DNA from: Flavobacteriaceae bacterium
GTDB taxonomy: Bacteria > Bacteroidota > Bacteroidia > Flavobacteriales > Flavobacteriaceae
Assembly: GCA_016763715.1 (NCBI GenBank)
Contig: JAESTG010000194.1
Location: 1-11,843 of the forward strand
DNA length: 11,843 bases
Reading direction: 5' to 3'
A model generated the notes under the pieces. That model had not been told where the DNA came from and did not search any database. It saw only the letters and a list, made by a program, of their open reading frames with translations. Of this stretch, positions 1 through 6,059 are shown one piece after another (within the stretch, counting starts at the first letter, position 1; each line of letters begins with the position of its first letter). The translations under genes and the position numbers were made by a program.

Positions 1-997
1 TACCAATGCGATGCACATAGTCTTCAGGAATATTGGGGAGTTCAAAATTAATCACATGTGGTAATAACGGAATATCCAAGCCACGAGCAGCAATATCGGT
101 GGCAACCAATACTCTTACTTTCCTGGCTTTAAATCCAGCTAGTGCCTTGGTTCGAGCGCCCTGACTTTTATTTCCATGGATGGCAGCAGACGAAATTCCA
201 GCTTTATCCATCTTTTGAGCCAATCGATTGGCTCCGTGTTTGGTGCGTGTAAAAACAAGCACTTGATCCCAATTACCATCCTTTATAAGTTTAATAATTA
301 GCTCTGTTTTTTTCGATTTATTGGTTCGATACACTCTCTGAACTACTTTTTCAGCGGTAGTATTTTCAGGAGTCGCTTCCACCAACTGTGGGTGATGTAA
401 AAAGGAACCTGCTAATTGCTTTATCTCTTTTGAAAAAGTAGCTGAAAACAATAGGTTTTGTCGTCGTTTAGGTAACAGCGCAAGTATTTTTTTGATGTCG
501 CGTAAAAAACCCATGTCTAGCATTCTATCTGCTTCATCCAAAACTAGTACCTCCACACTGGCTAACGAAAACACTCCTTGATTATGTAAATCCAATAAAC
601 GACCTGGTGTCGCTACCAAAATATCTACTCCTTGACGTAACGTTCGTATTTGTGGATTCGCATTCACACCGCCAAAAACTACAGTAGCACGTAAATCTAC
701 AAATTCACTGTACGATTTAACATCTTCCAAAACTTGAGCAGCCAATTCACGAGTAGGTGTAAGAATTAAGGATCGCACTGGTCTTTTTCTTAAAGGAGGA
801 CGGCTACTTAATATTTGCAATATAGGCAACGTAAATCCAGCCGTTTTACCAGTTCCTGTCTGAGCAGAAGCCAATACATCTTTACCCTCTAAAATTATAG
901 GAATTGCTTTTTCTTGAATTGGGGATGGGGTAGTATATCCTTTTTTGCTAATGGCTTTCAGCAAGGCATCGGATAGCCCTAATGATTTAAATGACAT
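1..997 (-). CDS. rhlE: RhlE-like DEAD-box ATP-dependent RNA helicase (C-terminus missing at window edge)
   Basis: An ATP-dependent RNA helicase of the DEAD-box family, expected in the cytoplasm in ribosome assembly, RNA turnover or cold adaptation. The 332 residues visible contain the helicase motifs in order: the Q-motif region ([13 protein letters not shown], residues 21-33), motif I AQTGTGKT (45-52), Ia PTRELA (81-86), II DEAD (154-157), III SAT (185-187), [11 protein letters not shown] (299-308), and the start of motif VI, HRIG (329-332), where the window ends. Full-length RhlE proteins are usually 400-450 residues, so about 80-110 residues are missing and cannot be judged. The ATG at 997 gives [10 protein letters not shown], the usual RhlE start. 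An ATG 16 codons upstream (1045) is also in frame without a stop, but its extra residues do not look like RhlE. The gene is divergent from the M28 peptidase and has a leader of about 130 nt. The family call is secure; RhlE rather than another DEAD-box subgroup is likely. Confidence 0.93.
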   Translation of the reverse strand, partial: MSFKSLGLSDALLKAISKKGYTTPSPIQEKAIPIILEGKDVLASAQTGTGKTAGFTLPILQILSSRPPLRKRPVRSLILTPTRELAAQVLEDVKSYSEFVDLRATVVFGGVNANPQIRTLRQGVDILVATPGRLLDLHNQGVFSLASVEVLVLDEADRMLDMGFLRDIKKILALLPKRRQNLLFSATFSKEIKQLAGSFLHHPQLVEATPENTTAEKVVQRVYRTNKSKKTELIIKLIKDGNWDQVLVFTRTKHGANRLAQKMDKAGISSAAIHGNKSQGARTKALAGFKARKVRVLVATDIAARGLDIPLLPHVINFELPNIPEDYVHRIG

Positions 998-1016
998 AAA
1001 AATGGTTTGAGGAATG

Positions 1017-1030
1017 AGCCATCTCTGGCC
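1017..1030 (-). promoter_or_regulatory. Small GAGA-tetraloop hairpin in the helicase leader
   Basis: Read on the minus strand, GGCCA-GAGA-TGGCT forms a 5-bp stem (one G-U pair) closed by a GNRA-type tetraloop. It ends about 19 nt before the helicase ATG, close to where ribosomes would bind. GNRA loops are stable RNA folds, so a temperature- or autoregulatory role is possible, but the stem is short and could be chance. Confidence 0.25.
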
Positions 1031-1134
1031 GACAACATATAACATAAATGAATATCCTATTCAGCTAATCTTTAATAAAATTATATGAAAAGATACTCAA
1101 CGTAGTAGGCAAGGGGTCATTCCTTAATGAGGAA

Positions 1135-1142
1135 CAAAGGTA
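1135..1142 (-). promoter_or_regulatory. Candidate Bacteroidota -7 promoter element for the helicase gene
   Basis: The minus-strand sequence TACCTTTG matches the Bacteroidota -7 consensus TAnnTTTG exactly and lies 137 bp upstream of the helicase ATG, implying a leader of about 130 nt. No clear TTTG -33 element is found at the expected distance, so the call rests on the -7 match alone. Confidence 0.35.
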
Positions 1143-1404
1143 AGGCTAATTTTCTAGGTGGATTTTCCTTCTGAATTGAACCAAGCTAAACCAATGATCC
1201 TTGCAAAACCATTTTGCGATGACCAACGCCTAAAATCATTGACTTTATAATCCATGATGAAATTGAAAAATAAGATTAGACATTGTTATACAGGTTTTTC
1301 GGTGAAAATTTATTCAGAAAAAAATAGATGAATTTACCCTTGGCTGCACCGCCTACCATTCTTTCAGAACTACTTTTAAACAAAAAAAGTTATAATTATT
1401 TGGC

Positions 1405-1412
1405 TATCTTTA
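1405..1412 (+). promoter_or_regulatory. Candidate -7 promoter element for the M28 peptidase gene
   Basis: TATCTTTA matches the TAnnTTTG consensus at all but the last base and sits 25 bp before the ATG at 1438, giving a short leader. The -33 region is A-rich with no clear TTTG, so support is moderate at best. Confidence 0.35.
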
Positions 1413-1437
1413 ACCGATTCTAAATAAAATATTCATC

Positions 1438-2919
1438 ATGAAAATCAAATTCACGTTGCTCATCGCATTCCTTTATATCACTTGCTCTTTTGGACAATCC
1501 GAAAAGGAAATAGTGTTAGAAACAGTTAATAAAAATAGCATTCAAGGCCACATCTATTTCTTGGCAGATGATCTATTGAAAGGGAGAGAAACGGGAACAC
1601 CTGAAAATAAAATAGCCGCCTCCTACCTAGCAAACACTCTGCGAAGTTATGGAGTAAAACCTGACCCTAAAACAGGTACTTACTATCAAGAAGTAACACT
1701 TTTAAAAATAGATCCTCCAAAAAGAATTACAGTCTCCATTGATGGGAAAGAATTAAAACAAAAAGTTGCTTTAAAGTCTAAACTAATGAAATTCACTGGC
1801 GATCTTGTTTACTTAGGCTACGGACTGAAAGATGATTATAAAGGTCAAAACCTGAATAAAAAGATTGTGGTGGTGAAAGGTGGGGGACAAGATGCTAGCG
1901 ATGCTCGGGGAGCCTTTAGACTAAGAGGTCAAAAATCTGATTTAGCAAAAGCAGCTGGAGCAATTGGAATCATCGAACTGATAAAAACAGATGTTGATAC
2001 CTGGGGTTTTATAGACCACAATTTTAATGCATCTCGCTTGGAAATAGCAAAAAATAAAGAGGAATATGTGAAAGATAAGAATCAACTACCTTATTTATGG
2101 GTTCAGGATGAATATGGAACTATGGCTCTAGATTTGGAAACTGGAGAACACACGGTAAAGTGGAGCATGGATAACGAGAACAAACATGAAATAAAATCAC
2201 AAAACGTAGTGGGCATTGTAAAAGGCACTGACCCTAAACTCAAAAATGAATACATTATTTATTCTGCCCATTATGATCATGTTGGGATAGGCACACCCGA
2301 TGAAACAGGTGACGTTATTTACAATGGCGCTCGAGACAACGCCGTTGGAACAACCACCGTTTTAAGCATGGCTCAAAGTTTGGCTAAATATCCAACCAAG
2401 CGTTCAGCATTGTTTATTTTGTTTACTGGAGAAGAAAAAGGTCTGCTTGGAAGTAGTTATTATGTTGAAAACCCTATTCTACCATTAAACCAAATGGTGT
2501 ATTGCTTTAATAGTGACAATGCTGGTTACAATGACACTTCCTTAGCTACTATTATTGGGCTTTCCCGCACAACTGCCGCCAAAAATATTAAAGATGCCGT
2601 ATCTGAATTTGGACTTACAGCGATTGACGACCCAGCGCCTGAGCAAGGTCTTTTCGACCGAAGTGACAACGTGAATTTTGCGGCAAAAGGAATTCCATCT
2701 CCAACATTTTCATTAGTTTTTACAGCCTTCAACGGGGATGTAACAAAATATTATCACCAACCCGGTGATCACGCAGATAGTCTGGATTATGGCTATCTGG
2801 AAAAATTCTTTCGTGCATATGTATTAGCAGATAGAAAAATTGCCAATGACCCAGTAACTCCTTTTTGGACTTCAGGAGATAAATATGAGGAAGCAGGTAA
2901 AAAATTATACAACAAGTAA
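1438..2919 (+). CDS. Secreted M28 family zinc aminopeptidase with PA domain
   Basis: A probable exported metallo-aminopeptidase that removes N-terminal residues from peptides using two zinc ions. The 493-residue protein begins with a signal peptide (MKIKFTLLIAFLYITCSFGQ, cleavage near residue 20). Next come an M28-type N-terminal segment (35-90) and an inserted PA-like domain (about 115-250, with VVKGGGQDASDARGAFRLRG). The catalytic domain spans about 255-470. All expected M28 residues are visible: H278 and D280 in SAHYDH, the bridging D300 in GARDN, the catalytic pair E332-E333 in FTGEEKGLLGS, D360 in NSDNAGYND, and H440 in YYHQPGDHADS. The protein is therefore probably active. There is no obvious C-terminal type IX sorting domain, so it is likely periplasmic or outer-membrane associated. 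It is a single gene, convergent with the lipoprotein gene downstream. The exact substrate cannot be told from sequence. Confidence 0.93.
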   Translation: MKIKFTLLIAFLYITCSFGQSEKEIVLETVNKNSIQGHIYFLADDLLKGRETGTPENKIAASYLANTLRSYGVKPDPKTGTYYQEVTLLKIDPPKRITVSIDGKELKQKVALKSKLMKFTGDLVYLGYGLKDDYKGQNLNKKIVVVKGGGQDASDARGAFRLRGQKSDLAKAAGAIGIIELIKTDVDTWGFIDHNFNASRLEIAKNKEEYVKDKNQLPYLWVQDEYGTMALDLETGEHTVKWSMDNENKHEIKSQNVVGIVKGTDPKLKNEYIIYSAHYDHVGIGTPDETGDVIYNGARDNAVGTTTVLSMAQSLAKYPTKRSALFILFTGEEKGLLGSSYYVENPILPLNQMVYCFNSDNAGYNDTSLATIIGLSRTTAAKNIKDAVSEFGLTAIDDPAPEQGLFDRSDNVNFAAKGIPSPTFSLVFTAFNGDVTKYYHQPGDHADSLDYGYLEKFFRAYVLADRKIANDPVTPFWTSGDKYEEAGKKLYNK

Positions 2920-2924
2920 TTACA

Positions 2925-2938
2925 AAAACTTGGGTTTT
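2925..2938. terminator. Weak hairpin between convergent genes, possible terminator
   Basis: AAAAC-TTGG-GTTTT forms a 5-bp stem with a 4-nt loop, 5 bp after the peptidase stop and 58 bp beyond the lipoprotein stop. Its position between two converging genes suits a bidirectional terminator, but the stem is A-T rich and there is no separate T-run, so support is weak. Confidence 0.22.
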
Positions 2939-2996
2939 CGCTAGTCTAAGATTGTATATTTATCCTTAATGAATAATAATATGCCGTTTAAAAGAT

Positions 2997-4400
2997 TTAT
3001 AATTTTTCCAAAATAAGCGTATTTGTTCCGCCAATTTTATTATGAAGTTCAACTCGATTAGCATCAAAAGCCAATACGTCCCAATTAGCATTGAATTCGC
3101 TGAAAGGGAATTGTATTCCAAAATCTAGTGCAATTTCCAATTCATCGGATCCAATAACATCCCAGCTACCATAGTAATTATATATACCTCCAGTAGCAAC
3201 TACAGCACCACCAATTTCAAAATTAAGTTCGTAAATTTTAAAATTACCTGTTTCATTGTTTCCATTATTGGAATAACTTTCTACAGACCAAACCCCATCT
3301 ATTAAATTTGACTTCAGTATCTGCCCATTACCGCTTCCGCAGGAAATAGTGGCGGTACGACCGAAGTATAGGTAATCGAAAGTGCCATTACCATTATTGT
3401 TATCTTTCAATTTAATATTTTGCACCGTGCTTTCAAGCACATTCCATCTGGTCATCAGGGCTTCAAAGGGGTCGTTACTCCCATTAGACTCGAATTCCAA
3501 ATCTAGATACAAATTGTCACCTTCAGTTAATAATTCCCAAACACCATTTCTAACGTCAAAATCACCTGCAGCTTGGACAGTTCCATCTTCACGAAACAAA
3601 AACTCATAAGCCACGTAGGCACAGGTCTGATTAGAACCATCTTCATTATATAGATTCACATACCAGATAGCAGTAGTGAGTTTGTTTTCAAAATCAACAA
3701 GATTAATAAGGCCAATTTCAGCATCACAATTGGTTTGATACATAATCTCAAACAAAGCACTATTGTCATTAACAACAGTCACTTGATTGTCTACAACAAC
3801 ACCCATTGGGTAATCAATTGCAATAAAAATATCATCTTGTAAATAATTGAGGTATGCAAACCAATCAGGGTTATTATTAAGTGTAATAAAGCCGGTTTGT
3901 TCACTGGTTTCATTAAAAGTGAAACATGAAATTGGGTAGATAAAATCTACACAAGTATAGGTGTCTACGATTGTATTTTGACAAGCATCAATAATACTAT
4001 TAAAAACAGTTTTATTGTTTACCTGAATGGTGTTATACTGTTCAAATACAACAGTAATTGGAAATTCAAATTCTATAGAATCAATATCATTGCTATATTC
4101 ATCAAAGATTGCTTGCACTAGGGCATAATCATCCTCTGTTTGTATAACAACCTCTTGCTTATTGGCAACAATAGTGACTGGTATCTCCACCGAAATACAA
4201 TTACTTCCATCAATAATATTATCCTTATAGCCATTGTTTTGGGAAGCACTTAATAACTTTCCTGTAAGAACAGAATTTAAGGTGATTGTTTCTTCTTCTT
4301 TGGTTTCATCTATAAACTCTTCTGCTTCTTTTTGACATGACATATTGAGCGATGTCAAAAGTGTAATAAAAAAAATGGAGACTCTACGTATCGCTTTCAT
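2997..4400 (-). CDS. Probable surface lipoprotein: four ~40-aa repeats plus two lipocalin-like modules
   Basis: A 467-residue lipoprotein of unknown function. The N-terminus MKAIRRVSIFFITLLTSLNMSC is a lipoprotein signal with the acylated Cys at 22. The residues after it, QKEAEE, closely resemble the QKDDE lipoprotein export signal described for Capnocytophaga canimorsus, so surface exposure is likely. Residues 68-228 hold four degenerate ~40-residue repeats, each with a hydrophobic-x-[IFY]-P core (EIPVT, EFPIT, IYPIS, DYPMG) followed by a V-rich strand and an acidic helix. They pair into two ~80-residue modules, each bounded by Cys (C68/C140 and C150/C225). Residues 240-352 and 366-466 are two copies of a lipocalin-like unit (W-x-V start, GxW, E/N-L-x-L/I-x-L-D/E-F, W-N/D-V-L). 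The gene is transcribed away from the sigma/FecR/receptor operon, so it may be its regulon member or partner; this is inference. The reading frame is intact. Confidence 0.82.
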   Translation of the reverse strand: MKAIRRVSIFFITLLTSLNMSCQKEAEEFIDETKEEETITLNSVLTGKLLSASQNNGYKDNIIDGSNCISVEIPVTIVANKQEVVIQTEDDYALVQAIFDEYSNDIDSIEFEFPITVVFEQYNTIQVNNKTVFNSIIDACQNTIVDTYTCVDFIYPISCFTFNETSEQTGFITLNNNPDWFAYLNYLQDDIFIAIDYPMGVVVDNQVTVVNDNSALFEIMYQTNCDAEIGLINLVDFENKLTTAIWYVNLYNEDGSNQTCAYVAYEFLFREDGTVQAAGDFDVRNGVWELLTEGDNLYLDLEFESNGSNDPFEALMTRWNVLESTVQNIKLKDNNNGNGTFDYLYFGRTATISCGSGNGQILKSNLIDGVWSVESYSNNGNNETGNFKIYELNFEIGGAVVATGGIYNYYGSWDVIGSDELEIALDFGIQFPFSEFNANWDVLAFDANRVELHNKIGGTNTLILEKL

Positions 4401-4522
4401 GAACCTTTACTAACTACCTATTATATAATAAAACAGCTTATTTCTATTTTACCCTACTATTTATTTACTATTATTATAAGAATTCAAAATAAATTGTATT
4501 TTACAATGTAAGAAATGAGAGT

Positions 4523-4530
4523 CAAAAGTA
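4523..4530 (-). promoter_or_regulatory. Candidate -7 promoter element for the lipoprotein gene
   Basis: The minus-strand TACTTTTG matches TAnnTTTG exactly, 123 bp upstream of the lipoprotein ATG. A TTTG (plus-strand CAAA at 4546-4549) lies 15 bp further upstream, slightly closer than the usual -33 spacing. The rest of the 196-bp divergent region (4401-4596) is very A+T rich, and I see no confident promoter for the sigma factor gene on the other strand. Confidence 0.35.
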
Positions 4531-4596
4531 ACATTAATTTGACAACAAAATATTGGTCTTCAATTGCCTAAACTATGAAATAACCGAAAAGTCAGA

Positions 4597-5106
4597 ATGA
4601 AAACAACGAACAATGTCTGTGAAGAAATCATTTTCTCACGACTTTACGGTGATCTTGGCACAGCAATTAGAAATTTTATTTATTTCAAATGCGGGGATTC
4701 GGCACGTGCAGAAGATTTAACACACGAGGCCTTTATAAAGCTTTGGCAAAACTGCGCTAAAGTTTCTCAGGAAAAAGCAAAATCCTTTTTATATACCGTT
4801 TCCAACAATATGTTCCTGAACGAAGTCGCTCACCAAAAGGTGGTTTTACAACATGCAAAATTACAACCGCATAGGATTAACACCCAATCTCCAGAGTATT
4901 TACTTGAAGAAAAGCAATATCACAAACGATTACAACAAGCGATTAGTAATTTAACCGAGGCGCAGCGGACAGCATTTTTGTTAAACAGAATTGAAGGTAA
5001 AAAATACGCTGAAATAGCCGAAATATTAAGTATTTCTGTGAAGGCTGTAGAGAAACGAATGAGCCAAGCATTGGCATCCTTGCGAAAGGAAATAGAAGAA
5101 TTATAA
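4597..5106 (+). CDS. ECF-type RNA polymerase sigma factor (FecI-like)
   Basis: A 169-residue extracytoplasmic-function sigma factor that would redirect RNA polymerase to a small regulon when released by the FecR-like protein encoded next. Only regions sigma2 and sigma4 are present. Region 2 spans about 12-80 and contains the polymerase-binding stretch AEDLTHEAFIKLW (38-50). Region 4 spans about 108-165, with a helix-turn-helix at KKYAEIAEILSISVKAVEKR (135-154) for the -35 element. The length is normal for the family. The ATG at 4597 is the first in frame and gives a usual N-terminus. The gene is first in a three-gene operon, 41 bp before the FecR gene, the standard order of Bacteroidota surface-signalling loci. 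The target promoters, and whether it controls its own operon or the divergent lipoprotein, are not visible. Confidence 0.92.
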   Translation: MKTTNNVCEEIIFSRLYGDLGTAIRNFIYFKCGDSARAEDLTHEAFIKLWQNCAKVSQEKAKSFLYTVSNNMFLNEVAHQKVVLQHAKLQPHRINTQSPEYLLEEKQYHKRLQQAISNLTEAQRTAFLLNRIEGKKYAEIAEILSISVKAVEKRMSQALASLRKEIEEL

Positions 5107-5147
5107 TATTATGGAGTAGGGTAAATGAAGAGTTAACTGTTTCAATA

Positions 5148-6059
5148 ATGAGTATGAAAAAAGAACAATTGCTGCATCGCTATTTAAATGGCACAGCTAG
5201 CCCTGAGGAAATAAAAACCTTAGAGGCTGATGCTGAATTTATGTCATATCTAAAAATTGCGACTGCTGCTGAAGGTTTTGACACACCTTCATTTGACAAA
5301 GAGCATAGTTACAGTGCATTAAATTCAAAATTGAATCGTCCTCAAGAGGAAAAGTCACTTCGCCCTCGCTATTTATTTATGAAAATCGCAGCTGCCCTTA
5401 TTATTCTAATAGCAGGATATTTATTGGTACAGGATAACAATACAACTTTTACTACTGAGATTGCTGAAAAAGAAAATTTCCTACTTCCAGATGACTCTCA
5501 AGTAACGCTCAACGCGCAATCTGAAATTTCATTTAATGAAGAAAAATGGAATGAATCGAGAACACTTTCACTAAAAGGAGAAGCCTTTTTTAAAGTGAAA
5601 AAAGGAGAGAAATTTAGCGTTGAAACACCGCAAGGTGTGGTGGAAGTATTGGGGACACAGTTTAATGTTTTTAGCAGAGGTAATAGATTCGATATTAAAT
5701 GTTATGAAGGTTTGGTGAGTGTTACTTATAATGACACCACATTGCAGATTCCATCTGGTACTCGAGTGGAAATTACAGACATTAACAGCATCCATACAAG
5801 TAGCATTGCAGCTATCTCCCCTAATTGGATTTCAAACGAAAGTGCTTTTGAAAATGTATCCTTATCTTTAGTACTTGAAGAACTAAAACGACAATATCCA
5901 ATTAAACTAACCTCCCAAAATATGGTAAACAAAAAGTTTACTGGTAGTTTCACTCACAACGACCTCAACGTGGCATTGCGGTCTATTTGTGATCCATTGC
6001 AGATGAATTTTACCATAAAGGGTGACGAAGTAACGCTGCATGCAAAGAAAAACAACTAG
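5148..6059 (+). CDS. FecR-family anti-sigma factor with C-terminal DUF4974
   Basis: An inner-membrane regulator that would hold the adjacent sigma factor inactive and respond to the receptor's periplasmic STN domain. The 303 residues comprise a cytoplasmic anti-sigma segment (1-70, beginning with the helical EQLLHRYLNGTASPEEIKTL), one transmembrane helix (about 77-95, MKIAAALIILIAGYLLV), the periplasmic FecR domain (about 100-200, with GEAFFKV and VLGTQFNVF) and a C-terminal DUF4974 domain (about 235-298) of the STN-like fold. The Gly169-Thr170 pair lies where Pseudomonas FoxR-type anti-sigma factors self-cleave; similar processing here is inference. ATG at 5148 or 5154 (residue 3) are both possible starts. 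The coding end overlaps the proposed receptor start (6040) by 20 nt, suggesting translational coupling. Oddly, its TAG stop is followed in the same frame by the receptor coding sequence. Confidence 0.92.
   Translation: MSMKKEQLLHRYLNGTASPEEIKTLEADAEFMSYLKIATAAEGFDTPSFDKEHSYSALNSKLNRPQEEKSLRPRYLFMKIAAALIILIAGYLLVQDNNTTFTTEIAEKENFLLPDDSQVTLNAQSEISFNEEKWNESRTLSLKGEAFFKVKKGEKFSVETPQGVVEVLGTQFNVFSRGNRFDIKCYEGLVSVTYNDTTLQIPSGTRVEITDINSIHTSSIAAISPNWISNESAFENVSLSLVLEELKRQYPIKLTSQNMVNKKFTGSFTHNDLNVALRSICDPLQMNFTIKGDEVTLHAKKNN

Larger units (their letters stand above)
998..1437. other. Divergent intergenic region, 440 bp
   Basis: No convincing gene lies here. The region holds a candidate promoter for the helicase (1135-1142, minus), a candidate promoter for the M28 peptidase (1405-1412, plus) and a small hairpin in the helicase leader (1017-1030). 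It also has a perfect 6-bp inverted repeat with a 3-nt loop at 1203-1217 (GCAAAA-CCA-TTTTGC), upstream of both candidate promoters, of unknown meaning. An 18-codon ATG-started reading frame at 1194 has no other support. Confidence 0.7.

Noticed and set aside
998..1045. ATG 1045 as the helicase start
   Set aside because: It is in frame and open, but the 16 extra residues do not resemble RhlE N-termini; ATG 997 gives the standard MSFKSLGL.
1203..1217. Inverted repeat GCAAAA-CCA-TTTTGC as a terminator or operator
   Set aside because: The 3-nt loop and A/T stem have no T-tract, it is not at a gene end, and a 6-bp repeat can occur by chance.
1194..1250. Short ATG reading frame in the divergent intergenic region
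   Set aside because: It has only 18 codons and no ribosome binding site, promoter or recognisable peptide.
2526..2732. Open frame on the minus strand inside the M28 gene, and similar opposite-strand frames elsewhere (3382-3609, 5571-5953, 7863-8072, 10254-10509, 10925-11260)
   Set aside because: All lie opposite or within well-supported genes, have low-complexity or non-protein-like composition and no recognisable domain.
4401..4596. Promoter for the sigma factor gene (TTAATTTG at 4534-4541, TTGACA at 4539)
   Set aside because: TTAATTTG misses the key A of TAnnTTTG, and no matching second element sits at proper spacing for either promoter type.
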